Origin: Sphingomonas bacterium
GTDB taxonomy: Bacteria; Pseudomonadota; Alphaproteobacteria; Sphingomonadales; Sphingomonadaceae
Reading direction: 5' to 3'
DNA: 39,668 nucleotides
Assembly: GCF_028289855.1 (NCBI RefSeq)
Contig: NZ_JAQGKZ010000013.1
Span: 1-39,668, forward strand
The notes beneath the pieces are model-generated. The model was not told the origin of the DNA. It saw nothing but the letters and a program-made list of their open reading frames with translations, and ran no database searches. Both the position numbers and the translations under genes were made by a program. Position 1 is the stretch's first letter. Each line of letters begins with the position of its first letter. Below are positions 1-10,123 of the stretch, in pieces.

Positions 1-353
1 AGGCCGAGGCTGACACCCGGCTGGAGGATATGCACCAAAAGGAGTCCCAGCGTCAGCGACATCAGGCTCGCGCAGACGAACCAGCCGAGCGCCTTCAACC
101 CGACCCGCCCGAGCGCGCCGGTATCGCCCATATGCGCGATCCCGACGACCAGCGTAGTGAATACCAAGGGTGCGATGATCATCTTGATCAGCCGCAGGAA
201 GATCGTCGTCACGACTCCGAAATAGCCGGCAATTGTCTTTAACTGCGCTGCGGAGGCGGGTGTGTCGGCATTGTAGTGCGCGTTGAGCAGCCAGCCCACG
301 ACAAGCCCGAGTACCAGCCCGATCAGAATGAAGGTGGTCAGCCGCTTCGCCAA
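1..353 (-). CDS. dicarboxylate/amino acid:cation symporter, N-terminal part (gene cut by window edge)
   Basis: The first 117 or so residues of a transporter of the sodium:dicarboxylate symporter family (DctA/GltP type), which carries C4-dicarboxylates or acidic amino acids across the inner membrane with Na+ or H+. Visible are a first membrane helix (FILIGLVLGLVVGWLL), a loop, and the family-typical stretch IKMIIAPLVFTTLVVGIA, followed by a further hydrophobic segment. The proposed start is TTG at 353, preceded by GGGGAGAG at good spacing; no ATG lies at the expected N-terminus. The remaining two thirds, including the substrate-binding hairpins, lie outside the window, so the substrate cannot be named. 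It is divergent from the M24 peptidase gene, with about 70 bases between them. Confidence 0.85.
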   Translation of the reverse strand, partial: MAKRLTTFILIGLVLGLVVGWLLNAHYNADTPASAAQLKTIAGYFGVVTTIFLRLIKMIIAPLVFTTLVVGIAHMGDTGALGRVGLKALGWFVCASLMSLTLGLLLVHILQPGVSLG

Positions 354-426
354 GGTCGCTCTCCCCAAATCACCGGACAGGGAAGGGGATTGTCGCCGCC
401 GGGTCAAGCGCCCTATCGTTCGCCTC

Positions 427-1692
427 ATGCCCGATCCCCGCTTTTCGTCCGGCCGCCGCGCTCTGCTCGCCGCCGCGGCGGTTGCGCCGTTTGCCGCCTC
501 CGCCGCTGCACGCGCGGCGACGCCCGATCTGTCTGCCCTGAAGGACATGACCGCCGGCGTCGTCCCGATCGGTGCCGACGAGCGGCGGCGGCGGCTCGAC
601 CGGGCGCAAGCGCTGATGAAGGCGAGCGGGATCGGCGCGGTGCTGATCGAACCCGGATCGAGCCTGATCTATTTCACTGGTATCCGCTGGGGCCGCAGCG
701 AGCGCGCGATGCTTGCCGTCCTGCCGGTTGAGGGCGAGCCGTGCATTGTGTCGCCGTTCTTCGAGGAACCGCGGATGCGCGAGACGCTCGCGATACCCGC
801 CGAGGTTCGCGTGTGGCAGGAGGATGAGGACCCGCTCAAGGTGGTCGCCGGCTTCCTCAACGATCGCAAGCTGACCATGCGGTCGGTGGGGATCGAGGAA
901 ACGGTGCGCTTCTTCATCCCCGACATGCTCGCGCGGGCGTTGCCGAGCGCGAAGATCGTTTCCGCCAATCCGGTCGTGCGCGGGTGCCGAATGATCAAGA
1001 CCCCCGCCGAGCTCGCGTTGATGCAGCGTGCTACCGATATCACCATCGCCGCCTATCGCTGGACCTATCCACGCGTCGAAAAGGGCATGACCGGGCGCGA
1101 TATCGGCGCGCTGATGGATGCCGCGACGACGAAGCTGGGCGGGGAGCCCGAATTCAGCCTGATCCTGATCGGTGAAGCCGCCGCCTATCCGCATGGCACC
1201 CAGGCGGTGCACCGCGTCGCCGACGGCGAGATCGTGCTGATGGACTGCGGCTGCACCGTTCAGGGCTATCAGTCCGATATATCGCGCACCTTCGCCTTCG
1301 GGAGCGCGAGCAAGGAGCAGCGCACGGTGTGGGACCAGGTCCATCGAGGCCAGCAGACCGCGATCGCGGCGGCGCTGATGGGCATGCCGGCGGGCAGCGT
1401 CGATGATGCCGTGCGACGGCTCTACGAAGGGTTCGGGTACGGCCCCGGCTACAAACTGCCCGGCTGCTCGCACCGCACCGGGCACGGCATCGGGCTCGAC
1501 GGGCATGAGCCGGTCAATCTTGTGCGCGGGGAGGCAACGAAGTTGGCGCCGGGCATGTGCTTTTCGAACGAACCCGGCATCTACATCCCCGGCAAGTTCG
1601 GCGTCCGGTTGGAGGACTGCTTCCACATGACCGCGGACGGCCCGCGCTGGTTCAGCACGCCGCCGCCGTCGATCGACCAGCCGTTCGGCTGA
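427..1692 (+). CDS. exported M24 family metallopeptidase (Xaa-Pro aminopeptidase-like)
   Basis: A 421-residue protein with a creatinase-like N-terminal domain and a C-terminal pita-bread M24 metallopeptidase domain. The dinuclear metal ligands are all visible: Asp in LMDCGC (about residue 272), Asp in YQSDISRTF (about 283), His in RTGHGIGLDGHEP (about 353), Glu in NEPGIY (about 382) and Glu in RLED (about 396). Such enzymes release N-terminal residues that precede proline. The N-terminus has a twin arginine and a long Ala-rich core (SGRRALLAAAAVAPFAAS), which suggests export, possibly by Tat. The ATG at 427 is chosen because upstream in-frame starts would put Arg/Pro-rich sequence before this signal. 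No clear ribosome binding site. Family assignment is firm; exact substrate is unknown. Confidence 0.88.
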   Translation: MPDPRFSSGRRALLAAAAVAPFAASAAARAATPDLSALKDMTAGVVPIGADERRRRLDRAQALMKASGIGAVLIEPGSSLIYFTGIRWGRSERAMLAVLPVEGEPCIVSPFFEEPRMRETLAIPAEVRVWQEDEDPLKVVAGFLNDRKLTMRSVGIEETVRFFIPDMLARALPSAKIVSANPVVRGCRMIKTPAELALMQRATDITIAAYRWTYPRVEKGMTGRDIGALMDAATTKLGGEPEFSLILIGEAAAYPHGTQAVHRVADGEIVLMDCGCTVQGYQSDISRTFAFGSASKEQRTVWDQVHRGQQTAIAAALMGMPAGSVDDAVRRLYEGFGYGPGYKLPGCSHRTGHGIGLDGHEPVNLVRGEATKLAPGMCFSNEPGIYIPGKFGVRLEDCFHMTADGPRWFSTPPPSIDQPFG

Positions 1693-1734
1693 CCTCGCTT
1701 GGCAAGGCGCGCGTCGCCGCTTAAGTCGCTCGCC

Positions 1735-4383
1735 ATGACATCGACCAACGACATCCGCCGGGGCTTCCTCGATTATTTTGCCGGACAAGGCCACACGATC
1801 GTGCCGTCGGCACCGTTGGTGCCGCAGAACGACCCGACGTTGATGTTCGTCAACGCGGGCATGGTGCCGTTCAAGATCGTCTTCATCGGCCTCGAAACGC
1901 GGCCCTATTCGACCGCGACGTCTAGCCAGAAATGCGTCCGCGCGGGCGGCAAGCACAACGACCTCGACAATGTCTGTTACACTGCACGCCATCACACCTT
2001 CTTCGAAATGCTCGGCAATTTTTCGTTCGGCGATTATTTCAAGGAACAGGCGATCCATCACGCCTGGACATTGTTGACCAGGGAATGGGGCCTTCCGGCC
2101 GAAAAACTGACGGCGACGGTCTACCACACCGACGATCAGGCGTTCGATCTGTGGAAGAAGATCGCCGGTCTCCCCGACGGCCGCATCATCCGCATCGCGA
2201 CCAAGGACAATTTCTGGGCGATGGGCTCGGACGGCCCGTGCGGGCCGTGCTCCGAAATCTTCTACGATCACGGCGATCACATCCCGGGCGGCCCGCCGGG
2301 CAGCCCCGACGAGGATGGCGACCGCTTCGTCGAGATATGGAACCTGGTGTTCATGCAGTTCATGCAGGAGGCGGACGAGATCGTTGGGGATTTGCCCAAG
2401 CCGTCGATCGACACCGGCATGGGGCTCGAACGCATCGCCGCGGTGATGCAGGGCGTCCACGACAACTACGACACCGATACCTTCAAGGCATTGATCGCCG
2501 CGTCGGGCGCGCTGACGCATACCGCGACGACCGGCGACAATCGGGCGAGCCATCGGGTGATCGCCGATCACCTGCGCACGTCGGGTTTCCTGGTCGCCGA
2601 CGGCGTGCTTCCCGCGAACGAAGGGCGTGGCTACGTACTGCGGCGCATCATGCGCCGCGCGATGAGGCACGCGCATTTGCTCGGCGCGAAGGATCCGCTA
2701 ATGCACCGGCTGGTGCCAGCCTTGGTCGCGGAGATGGGCGCTGCCTATCCCGAACTGGTCCGCGCGCAACCGCTGATCGAGGCGACGTTGCGGCAGGAAG
2801 AGACGCAGTTCCGCAAGACGCTCGACCGCGGGCTGAAGCTGCTCGATGAAGAAACCGCGGGGATGGCCGAGGGCTCGACGCTGTCGGGCGAAACCGCGTT
2901 CAAGCTCTATGACACATACGGCTTTCCCTACGATCTGACAGAAGACGCGTTGCGCGCGCGGGGCCTGCAGGTCGACCGCGAAGCCTTCGATGCCGCGATG
3001 GCCGAACAGAAACGCGCCGCACGCGCCGCGTGGAAGGGATCGGGCGACAAGGGTTCGGACGAACTGTGGTTCGATCTGGTCGAAGAAAAGGGCGGCACCG
3101 AATTCACCGGTTATACGTCGGAGGAAGGCGAGGGGGAGGTCGTCGCGCTGATCAAAGGCGGCGTGCGGATCGACCGCGCCGGTGCGGGCGACGAAGTCGA
3201 CATCGTGCTCAATCAAACCCCTTTCTACGCCGAAAGCGGCGGGCAGGTCGGCGATGCCGGCATCGCGAGCAACGGCAAGGGCTTCAAGGGTCGCGTCTTC
3301 GACACCGCGAAGCATCTCGGCCGCGTGTGGGCGCACCGCACCAAGATCGAGGCGGGCGAGATCGCGATCGGCGATGCCGTGCACCTGGTGGTGGATGGCG
3401 AGCGCCGCAACGCGATCCGCGCCAACCATTCGGCGACTCACCTGCTGCACGCGGCGTTGCGCGAGCGGCTCGGCACGCATGTCGCGCAGAAGGGCAGCCT
3501 CGTCGCGCCCGACCGGCTGCGCTTCGACTTCTCGCAACCGGTCGCGGTCGAGGCCGATGCGCTGGCGGCAGTCGAAGCCGACGTGAACGCATACATCCGC
3601 CAGAACGACGCGGTTTCGACTCGTTTGATGACCCCCGACGAAGCGATCGCCGAGGGCGCGATGGCGTTGTTCGGCGAGAAATATGGCGACGAAGTTCGCG
3701 TCGTGTCGATGGGCCGCGGCGGCGACGGTATTTACAGCCTCGAACTGTGCGGTGGCACCCACGTCAACGCGACGGGCGATATCGGCCTGTTCAAGGTGGT
3801 CAGCGAAGGCGCTGTCTCATCTGGCGTGCGTCGCGTCGAGGCGCTGACCGGAGAAGCGGCGCGCGCGTATCTGGCGGGCCGCGACGAGAAACTGCGCGAG
3901 GCGGCGGCGGCACTGAAGTCGTCGCCCGATGAAGTGCCGGCGCGCGTTGTGCAGCTGGTCGAGGACCGCCGCCGCCTCGAACGCGAACTGGCCGAGGCCA
4001 AGAAGGCGCTGGCGCTCGGTGGCGGCGGTGGTGCCGCGCCGGCCGGACCGGAACAAGTTGGCGGGGTCAATTTCGTCGGCCAGGTGATCGACGGTCTCGA
4101 AGCCAAGGGCCTGCGCGGCGTGGTCGACGAAGCCAAACAGCGGATCGGATCGGGGATCGCGATGATCGTTGCGGTCAATGATGGCCGTGCGTCGGTCGCG
4201 GTCGGCGTCACCAACGATCTGACCGCACGCTTCAACGCGGTTGATCTGCTCAAGAAAGCGGTCGAGGCGCTTGGCGGACAGGGCGGCGGTGGTCGCCCTG
4301 ACATGGCGCAGGGCGGCGGGCCGGATGGCACTAAGGGTGACGCTGCGGTGGTGGCGGTCAGGGCAGCGTTGGCAACAGGCTAG
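1735..4383 (+). CDS. alaS: alanyl-tRNA synthetase
   Basis: Class II alanyl-tRNA synthetase of 882 residues, close to the usual bacterial length. The N-terminal catalytic core begins [15 protein letters not shown] and contains [10 protein letters not shown] and the acceptor-stem recognition region. The editing domain shows the zinc-site histidines in [12 protein letters not shown] (about 564-575) and the Cys/His motif [13 protein letters not shown] (about 672). The C-Ala domain ends with the Gly-rich [16 protein letters not shown] segment. It charges tRNA-Ala and clears mischarged Ser/Gly. ATG 1735 is taken rather than the in-frame TTG at 1699, because the family N-terminus aligns with [11 protein letters not shown]. 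The stop shares the four bases CTAG (4380-4383) with the stop of the convergent gene. Confidence 0.98.
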   Translation: MTSTNDIRRGFLDYFAGQGHTIVPSAPLVPQNDPTLMFVNAGMVPFKIVFIGLETRPYSTATSSQKCVRAGGKHNDLDNVCYTARHHTFFEMLGNFSFGDYFKEQAIHHAWTLLTREWGLPAEKLTATVYHTDDQAFDLWKKIAGLPDGRIIRIATKDNFWAMGSDGPCGPCSEIFYDHGDHIPGGPPGSPDEDGDRFVEIWNLVFMQFMQEADEIVGDLPKPSIDTGMGLERIAAVMQGVHDNYDTDTFKALIAASGALTHTATTGDNRASHRVIADHLRTSGFLVADGVLPANEGRGYVLRRIMRRAMRHAHLLGAKDPLMHRLVPALVAEMGAAYPELVRAQPLIEATLRQEETQFRKTLDRGLKLLDEETAGMAEGSTLSGETAFKLYDTYGFPYDLTEDALRARGLQVDREAFDAAMAEQKRAARAAWKGSGDKGSDELWFDLVEEKGGTEFTGYTSEEGEGEVVALIKGGVRIDRAGAGDEVDIVLNQTPFYAESGGQVGDAGIASNGKGFKGRVFDTAKHLGRVWAHRTKIEAGEIAIGDAVHLVVDGERRNAIRANHSATHLLHAALRERLGTHVAQKGSLVAPDRLRFDFSQPVAVEADALAAVEADVNAYIRQNDAVSTRLMTPDEAIAEGAMALFGEKYGDEVRVVSMGRGGDGIYSLELCGGTHVNATGDIGLFKVVSEGAVSSGVRRVEALTGEAARAYLAGRDEKLREAAAALKSSPDEVPARVVQLVEDRRRLERELAEAKKALALGGGGGAAPAGPEQVGGVNFVGQVIDGLEAKGLRGVVDEAKQRIGSGIAMIVAVNDGRASVAVGVTNDLTARFNAVDLLKKAVEALGGQGGGGRPDMAQGGGPDGTKGDAAVVAVRAALATG

Positions 4384-4913
4384 ATCGCCTCGCCATCCGG
4401 CGGCGCGATCGTATAGCCGTCGCCTTCGCTGATCCACCGGACCGGCTTGTCGAGCTCGGGAATTCGAGCATCGTCAACCGAGACTTCGGCACGAGTGCCC
4501 GTGCCGTCCCGGCGATCGCGGCTGCATATTTTCTTACCCAATAACGGGTAGAGAAAATCGATGGTTCGTTGCCGCGCAGCCGCCAACGCTGCGTTGGTCA
4601 GCGTCACGCCACTTTTGATAAATTGGGCTTGGCCAATTATATTCTCGGTCAATGTTAGGCAAATCGCTCCTCGCTCGACCGCTCCACTCGCGCGATACTC
4701 GATTACCAGGCCGTCATTCGTCGTCAGGCCGCGGACGTCGACCAAATATCGATCGCCGGATTTCAGCGAATATCGTCCGAAAGTTCGACAAGTTTTACGT
4801 GCGGTGTCGGGAATGCTGCATCGTATCAGGCCGCGTCTCGCGGGTGCGAGCGGGTCGTCGATGGAAGGCGCCGTCATCATCGAGGTCGCCAGCAAGAGCA
4901 GACTTCCCAGCAT
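4380..4913 (-). CDS. exported protein of unknown function
   Basis: A 177-residue protein I do not recognise. It begins with a hydrophobic leader ([17 protein letters not shown]), so it is probably exported. The mature part has four cysteines, in [24 protein letters not shown] and KKICSRD, which could form disulfides in the periplasm. It ends in an acidic, Pro-containing tail. The ATG overlaps the antiporter stop in TGATG, so the two are translationally coupled and form an operon. Its DNA is visibly less GC-rich than its neighbours (for example around 4525-4660), which suggests relaxed codon use or a lineage-specific gene. Coding status is supported by coupling and signal-like N-terminus; function is open. 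Confidence 0.7.
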   Translation of the reverse strand: MLGSLLLLATSMMTAPSIDDPLAPARRGLIRCSIPDTARKTCRTFGRYSLKSGDRYLVDVRGLTTNDGLVIEYRASGAVERGAICLTLTENIIGQAQFIKSGVTLTNAALAAARQRTIDFLYPLLGKKICSRDRRDGTGTRAEVSVDDARIPELDKPVRWISEGDGYTIAPPDGEAI

Positions 4914-6682
4914 CAGCCTCTATCCTCGTTCCGCCGCACCCGCCTGATCCGCGGTTCGCGGTCGAGCTTGGCAGCATCGCGTATTTCCTTGCGCAATTCG
5001 TCGCGCTTTTCGTGGATCGACGCGATCACCGGGCCCATCGCAATGCCCAGATCGACCAGCAATGCTTCGGACAATTGCAGCGAGCTTTCGAGCGTTTCGG
5101 GCACCGCATCGGTCACGCCGGCGCGATAGAGCTCGGCGGCGTGGGCGGCGTCGCGAGCGCGCGCGACAATGGTCAGGCCGGGCACCCAGCCGCGCACGCG
5201 CTTGGTCAGCCGTACGGTCAGCACCGGATCGTCCATCGTCAGAACCAACGCCTTGGCGCGGCCCAGGTTGAGCCGATCGACCAATTCGCCACGCGCGACA
5301 TCGCCGAAGATCACCGAATAACCTTCCCGCCGCGCAGCGTTGGCAGCGTCGATATCGGCCTCGACCGCGACATAGGACTGGTCGTGTTCCTTGAGCATGT
5401 CGGCGACCATGCGGCCGACGCGACCGAAACCGATTACGACGGTGCCCGGGCCCTCATCGTCGAGCTGCAGATCGGGCGTCAGCTTTTCGCCTGCCTCGAT
5501 TCGCCGGGAGATAAGTCGCCCGACCTCGGCAAGGGCAGGGGTGATGGTCAGACCCAGCGCCGTCACCGTCTGCCAGAACGCGGCATCGCCCGCGTCGATG
5601 AGTCCTGCGGCGGCGGCTGTCCCGAGAACGATCAGCGTTGTTTCGGAAGGACTGGACATCAACAGGCTGGTTTCTGCCGACATCCCGCTACGTGCGCCGG
5701 ACAACCGCAGCAGTCCGAAGGTGACGAGCGACTTGGCCGCGACGACGCCGGCCAGCGCCAAAACGAAATCGCTCCAATTGGCGAGCAGGGTTTCGAGATT
5801 GAGGCTCATCCCGACCGTGATCAGGAACACGCCGAGCGCGAGCCCCTTGAACGGCGCGGTGATCACCTCGACTTCGCTATGATATTCGGTTTCGGCGATC
5901 AGCAGTCCGGCGAGCAATGCGCCGACGATCGGCGACAGCCCGGCGGCCGACGTAGCGAGGCTGGCGACGATCACCACCAGCAGCGAGATGGCGAGGAACA
6001 GCTCGGGGCTCTTGGTCCGCGCGGCCTGCGCGAACAGGCGAGGAAGCACGAAGCGCCCGACCAGGAAGATCGCCGCGATGCTGGCCGCCCCCCAGGCCAA
6101 GGTGTTCAACACGCCGCTCGCCGCGCCCCCACCCAGCGCGGCGAGGACGAAGATGATCGGTACCAACGCCAGATCTTCGAATAACAGCATCGCGAACGCG
6201 CTGCGTCCGACCGGGCTCTCGGTGCCGGCGATCGGCAGCACTAGCGCCGTCGATGACAGCGCGAGCGCGAGGCCGAGGCCGAGCCCCGCCGACCAGCCAT
6301 TGCCGAATATCAGCAGCGCGCCGCCGATCACCGCCGCACAGCCGAACAATTCCGCCGCGCCGACTCCGAACACGGCGCGGCGCATCCCCCATAACCGCTT
6401 CAGCGACAGTTCCAGCCCGATCGAAAACAGCAACAACGTGATGCCGAATTCGGCGAACGGCTCGATCGCGTGCGGGTCGGTGATCGTGACGTGATAGAGC
6501 CACGGATATTTGCTCACCAGCGTGCCCAATCCCGCTGGTCCGACCAACATCCCGACCAGGATGAATCCGATGACCGGGCTTACCTTGAATCGCGCGAAGG
6601 TTGGGATCACGATGCCCGCGGCGCCAAGGATTACCAGCGCGTCGCTGAAACCGGTATTTTCGAGACCCATCGCCATGGCCAT
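4913..6682 (-). CDS. CPA2-family monovalent cation:proton antiporter with TrkA-N domain (KefB-like)
   Basis: A 589-residue inner-membrane protein. Residues about 15-390 form a CPA2 (Na+/H+ exchanger) membrane domain with some twelve hydrophobic segments, including FAEFGITLLLFSIGLELSLK and SSTALVLPIAGTES. A RCK/TrkA-N nucleotide-binding domain begins near residue 410 with VVIGFGRVGRMVADML. The tail is charged (HEKRDELRKEIRDAAKLDRE). Such proteins export K+ in exchange for H+ and respond to nucleotides or electrophile stress; the Kef specificity is inferred. Three in-frame ATGs (6682, 6676, 6670) are possible and none has a good ribosome binding site. It is divergent from the monooxygenase gene with 32 bases between start codons, and coupled to the downstream exported protein. 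Confidence 0.9.
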   Translation of the reverse strand: MAMAMGLENTGFSDALVILGAAGIVIPTFARFKVSPVIGFILVGMLVGPAGLGTLVSKYPWLYHVTITDPHAIEPFAEFGITLLLFSIGLELSLKRLWGMRRAVFGVGAAELFGCAAVIGGALLIFGNGWSAGLGLGLALALSSTALVLPIAGTESPVGRSAFAMLLFEDLALVPIIFVLAALGGGAASGVLNTLAWGAASIAAIFLVGRFVLPRLFAQAARTKSPELFLAISLLVVIVASLATSAAGLSPIVGALLAGLLIAETEYHSEVEVITAPFKGLALGVFLITVGMSLNLETLLANWSDFVLALAGVVAAKSLVTFGLLRLSGARSGMSAETSLLMSSPSETTLIVLGTAAAAGLIDAGDAAFWQTVTALGLTITPALAEVGRLISRRIEAGEKLTPDLQLDDEGPGTVVIGFGRVGRMVADMLKEHDQSYVAVEADIDAANAARREGYSVIFGDVARGELVDRLNLGRAKALVLTMDDPVLTVRLTKRVRGWVPGLTIVARARDAAHAAELYRAGVTDAVPETLESSLQLSEALLVDLGIAMGPVIASIHEKRDELRKEIRDAAKLDREPRIRRVRRNEDRG

Positions 6683-6714
6683 ACCAAAGCAGGGTTGGAC
6701 GCGTTTGTCAGGCT

Positions 6715-7920
6715 ATGACTGACACCGACCTCTGCATTATCGGCGGCGGGCCGGCGGGAATGGTCGCCGGATTGCTGTTCGCGCGCGCTGGCGTGCGAAC
6801 GATTGTGCTGGAAAAACATGCCGATTTCCTGCGCGATTTTCGCGGCGACACGGTGCATCCGTCGACACTACGGATCTTTAGCGAACTTGGGTTGCTCGAC
6901 GATCTGCTCGAGCGGCCGCACCAGAAATTGCACCGGCTGAGCGCACGGATCGCGGGGCGCGACATGCGGGTCGTCGATATGTCGCACCTCCGTGTGCCGG
7001 CGCCCTTCATCGCGCTGATGCCGCAATGGGATTTCCTCGATTTCGTGGCCGATGCGGCGCGGCGTTATCCGACGTTCGAGTTGCGCCAGAATTGCGAGGG
7101 CGCGGCGCTGATCGAGGAAAGCGGGCGGGTACGCGGCGTGCGCACCGCTGACGGCGATGAAATCCGCGCTCGCCTGACCATCACGTGCGACGGGCGCGAT
7201 TCGCGGCATCGCGCTGGCCTGCCCGTCACGGTGATCGGCGCTCCGATGGATGTCTTCTGGTTCCGCATTCCCAAGGTCGCGCAGCCCGATAACGAGACGA
7301 TGGGCGTGTTCGACACGGGCACATTGTTCGTGATGATCGACCGAGGCGATTATTATCAATGCGCGTTCGTCTTCCCGAAGGGCGGGGCGGAGAAAATCCG
7401 CGGCGAAGGACTGGACGCGTTCCGGACCCGGGTTCGCAAGGTCGGCCCGGAAACCGCGACGGTCGACCAAAGCGTCACCAGCTGGGACGACATCAAGCTG
7501 CTCACCGTGACGGTCGACCGGCTGGAAAAATGGGACCGGCCGGGCTTGCTGGTGATCGGCGACGCGGCGCATGCGATGTCGCCGATCGGCGGGGTCGGCA
7601 TCAATTTGGCGGTGCAGGATGCGGTGGCGGCCGCCAATATTCTCGCCGCGCCGATGGCGGCGGAGGATGATCCCGACCCGCTGCTCCACAAGGTCCACGA
7701 CCGGCGCATTCGCGCGGTGAAGCTGACTCAGGGGATGCAGAAGCTGGCGCAGGATGCGATCATCGCGCCGCTCCTTGCCAGCACCGCGCCGCTGGACGGC
7801 CCACCGCTCGTCGCGAAACTGCTCGATCGCATCCCGTTGCTGCGCCGCATTCCGGCGCAAGTGATCGGGATGGGCTTCCGGCCGGAACATGTCCGGTCGC
7901 CGGAAGCCCGATTCGATTAG
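6715..7920 (+). CDS. FAD-dependent monooxygenase / oxidoreductase (UbiH/PHBH-like)
   Basis: A 401-residue group A flavoprotein. It shows the Rossmann dinucleotide motif [10 protein letters not shown] (residues 4-13) with the acidic strand end TIVLEKH, the DG motif in [13 protein letters not shown] (about 157-169), and the GD motif [22 protein letters not shown] starting near 282. These bind FAD and NAD(P)H. The family hydroxylates aromatic or quinone-like substrates; the substrate here cannot be told from sequence. It is not near other ubiquinone or aromatic degradation genes, so a pathway cannot be inferred. The stop overlaps that of icd in TTAG (7917-7920). The start at 6715 has only a weak AGG upstream. 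Confidence 0.88.
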   Translation: MTDTDLCIIGGGPAGMVAGLLFARAGVRTIVLEKHADFLRDFRGDTVHPSTLRIFSELGLLDDLLERPHQKLHRLSARIAGRDMRVVDMSHLRVPAPFIALMPQWDFLDFVADAARRYPTFELRQNCEGAALIEESGRVRGVRTADGDEIRARLTITCDGRDSRHRAGLPVTVIGAPMDVFWFRIPKVAQPDNETMGVFDTGTLFVMIDRGDYYQCAFVFPKGGAEKIRGEGLDAFRTRVRKVGPETATVDQSVTSWDDIKLLTVTVDRLEKWDRPGLLVIGDAAHAMSPIGGVGINLAVQDAVAAANILAAPMAAEDDPDPLLHKVHDRRIRAVKLTQGMQKLAQDAIIAPLLASTAPLDGPPLVAKLLDRIPLLRRIPAQVIGMGFRPEHVRSPEARFD

Positions 7921-9137
7921 GCCCAGGTCGCCATCTTGGTCTCGAGGTTCTCGCGGACCGCCTCGAAGAACTGCTCGGTCGTCATCCACGCCTGGTCGGG
8001 CCCAATCAGCAGCGCGAGATCCTTGGTCATCTTGCCGCTCTCGACCGTCTCGATGCAGATCTTTTCGAGCTCCTCGGCGAAGCGAGTCACATCGGGCGTA
8101 TCGTCGAACTTGCCGCGATATTTGAGCCCGCCCGTCCACGCGAAGATCGACGCGATCGGGTTGGTCGAGGTCGCCTTGCCCTGCTGATGCTGGCGATAGT
8201 GCCGTGTAACCGTGCCATGTGCGGCCTCGGCCTCGACCGTCTTGCCGTCGGGCGAGAGCAGCACCGAGGTCATCAGCCCGAGCGAGCCGAAGCCCTGCGC
8301 GACCTGGTCCGACTGGACGTCGCCGTCGTAATTCTTGCATGCCCACACGAACTCGCCCGACCATTTCAGCGCGCTGGCGACCATGTCGTCGATCAGGCGG
8401 TGTTCGTAGACGATGTTCGCTTCCTTGAACTTATCCTTGAATTCGGCATCGAACACTTCCTGGAACAGGTCCTTGAAGCGGCCGTCATAGGCCTTGAGGA
8501 TGGTGTTTTTGGTCGACAGATACACGGGCCATTTCAGGTTCAACCCGTAATGCATCGACGCCCGCGCGAAATCGCGGATCGAATCGTCTAGGTTGTACAT
8601 CCCCATCGCGACCCCGGCGCTCGGGAAGTCGAACACGTCGAAATCGAGCGTCTCGCCATTCTCGCCCTGCCATTTCATGGTCAGCTTGCCCGGACCGGGC
8701 ACGCGGAAGTCGGTCGCGCGATACTGGTCGCCGAACGCATGGCGCCCGACGACGATCGGCTTGGTCCAGCCGGGGATCAGCCGCGGGACGTTGGAAATGA
8801 CGATCGGCTCGCGGAAGATCGTGCCGCCCAGGATGTTGCGGATCGTCCCGTTTGGCGATTTCCACATCTTCTTCAGGCCGAACTCCTCGACGCGCTGCTC
8901 GTCGGGGGTGATCGTCGCGCATTTCACCGCGACGCCGTATTTCTGCGTCGCGTGCGCGCTGTCGATCGTGACTTGGTCGTCGGTCGCGTCGCGGTGCTCG
9001 ATGCCGAGATCGTAATAATCGAGATCGATGTCGAGATACGGCTTGATCAGGCGCTCGCGGATCCATTCCCAGATGATCCGCGTCATTTCGTCGCCATCGA
9101 TTTCCACGACGGGCGTCTTCACCTTGATCTTGGCCAT
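7917..9137 (-). CDS. icd: NADP-dependent isocitrate dehydrogenase
   Basis: A 406-residue isocitrate dehydrogenase of the dimeric type shared by alphaproteobacteria and eukaryotes, not the E. coli type. It begins [21 protein letters not shown] and contains [28 protein letters not shown], the metal/substrate region [21 protein letters not shown], and [29 protein letters not shown]. It oxidises isocitrate to 2-oxoglutarate in the TCA cycle and yields NADPH. The ATG at 9137 has AGGAAA at good spacing. A candidate promoter lies just upstream (9168-9197). Monocistronic as far as visible. Confidence 0.97.
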   Translation of the reverse strand: MAKIKVKTPVVEIDGDEMTRIIWEWIRERLIKPYLDIDLDYYDLGIEHRDATDDQVTIDSAHATQKYGVAVKCATITPDEQRVEEFGLKKMWKSPNGTIRNILGGTIFREPIVISNVPRLIPGWTKPIVVGRHAFGDQYRATDFRVPGPGKLTMKWQGENGETLDFDVFDFPSAGVAMGMYNLDDSIRDFARASMHYGLNLKWPVYLSTKNTILKAYDGRFKDLFQEVFDAEFKDKFKEANIVYEHRLIDDMVASALKWSGEFVWACKNYDGDVQSDQVAQGFGSLGLMTSVLLSPDGKTVEAEAAHGTVTRHYRQHQQGKATSTNPIASIFAWTGGLKYRGKFDDTPDVTRFAEELEKICIETVESGKMTKDLALLIGPDQAWMTTEQFFEAVRENLETKMATWA

Positions 9138-9167
9138 ATTCGATTTCCTGAATGGAGGTTTGAGGGC

Positions 9168-9197
9168 GCTCTAGGGTGAAGCGGGGAAGGGGGTCAA
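9168..9197 (-). promoter_or_regulatory. candidate promoter of icd
   Basis: On the minus strand a -35-like TTGACC (9192-9197) is followed after 18 bases by TAGAGC (9168-9173), a weak -10. This would give an icd leader of about 25-30 bases that includes the AGGAAA ribosome binding site. Only the -35 is convincing. Confidence 0.35.
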
Positions 9198-9397
9198 GCG
9201 GCCCCGGCGGGACGGAACTTCACGATGTTCGCCCATATAACAAAGGAAGATTCGAAAAGACTCGCCGCGACGATCGAACGGCACGGTGATCGACGATGTC
9301 AAAGAGCGGGGACGGGCCCGACTGTCACGATATCATCGCGGGATGGCTGTAGGACAGCGCATTGTGCGGTCCGAGCGGAGCGGCTAGACGCCGCGTC

Positions 9398-10123
9398 ATG
9401 CCTTCGATCGATCCGCCGGAGTTCGGCACGCCCACGGTGAAATGGCGCTTTCCCGCCATGCACCCCGAGGGGCAGCGTTACGTCATCATCGTCGCGGTGG
9501 CGGCGTTGGTCGCGCTGATCTTCTCGGCGCTACGCTTCCTGTTCTGGCCGCTCGCGTTCCTGATGGTGTTCGTCGCGGCGTTCTTTCGCGATCCGATCCG
9601 CGTGACGCCAAAGGGCGACGGGCTGGTCGTCGCGCCCGCCGACGGGCTGATCACGATGATCCAGCCGATGGTGCCGCCGGCCGAACTCGCGATCCTCGGC
9701 ACCGCGCCGTTGATCCGTGTGTCGATCTTCATGAGCGTGTTCGACGTCCACGTGAACCGAACCCCGATCGCCGGCACGATCCGCCAGGTCGTGTATATTT
9801 CGGGCAAGTTCCTCAGCGCCGACCTCGACAAGGCCAGCGAAGAGAATGAGCGTCAGCATCTGGTGGTCGAGGGCAAGGACGGACGATTGATCGGCTTCAC
9901 CCAGATCGCCGGGCTTGTCGCCCGCCGAATCGTCGCGTTCGTCAAGGAAGGCGACATGATTGCCGCGGGACAACGCGTCGGGCTGATCCGTTTCGGCAGC
10001 CGGGTCGATGTGTTCCTTCCGGCCGATACCATGCCGCAGGTCGTGCTCGGTCAACGCTCGATCGCCGGCGAGACGATCCTCGGCAAGGTCGGCGGCGAGG
10101 CGATGAGCGGGATTACGCAGTGA
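9398..10123 (+). CDS. psd: phosphatidylserine decarboxylase proenzyme
   Basis: A 241-residue short-form phosphatidylserine decarboxylase. A hydrophobic N-terminal segment ([20 protein letters not shown], then [16 protein letters not shown]) anchors it to the inner membrane. It is followed by RDPIR, the ADG motif VVAPADGLI, the conserved [14 protein letters not shown], and the self-cleavage site RFGSRVD (about residues 200-206), where the serine becomes the pyruvoyl cofactor. It converts phosphatidylserine to phosphatidylethanolamine. The ATG at 9398 is used; an upstream GTG would add unrelated residues. The stop overlaps the GTG of pssA in GTGA, so the two consecutive pathway enzymes are coupled. 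The 260 bases before it contain no supported gene. Confidence 0.95.
   Translation: MPSIDPPEFGTPTVKWRFPAMHPEGQRYVIIVAVAALVALIFSALRFLFWPLAFLMVFVAAFFRDPIRVTPKGDGLVVAPADGLITMIQPMVPPAELAILGTAPLIRVSIFMSVFDVHVNRTPIAGTIRQVVYISGKFLSADLDKASEENERQHLVVEGKDGRLIGFTQIAGLVARRIVAFVKEGDMIAAGQRVGLIRFGSRVDVFLPADTMPQVVLGQRSIAGETILGKVGGEAMSGITQ

Noticed and set aside
370..2676. Long open frame (768 codons) on the minus strand opposite the M24 peptidase and alaS genes
   Set aside because: It is antisense to two well-recognised genes, has His/Arg/Ala-rich sequence without domains, and reflects the codon bias of GC-rich DNA.
9225..9440. Possible 71-residue gene before psd
   Set aside because: It overlaps the psd start in another frame, has no ribosome binding site and no protein-like pattern.
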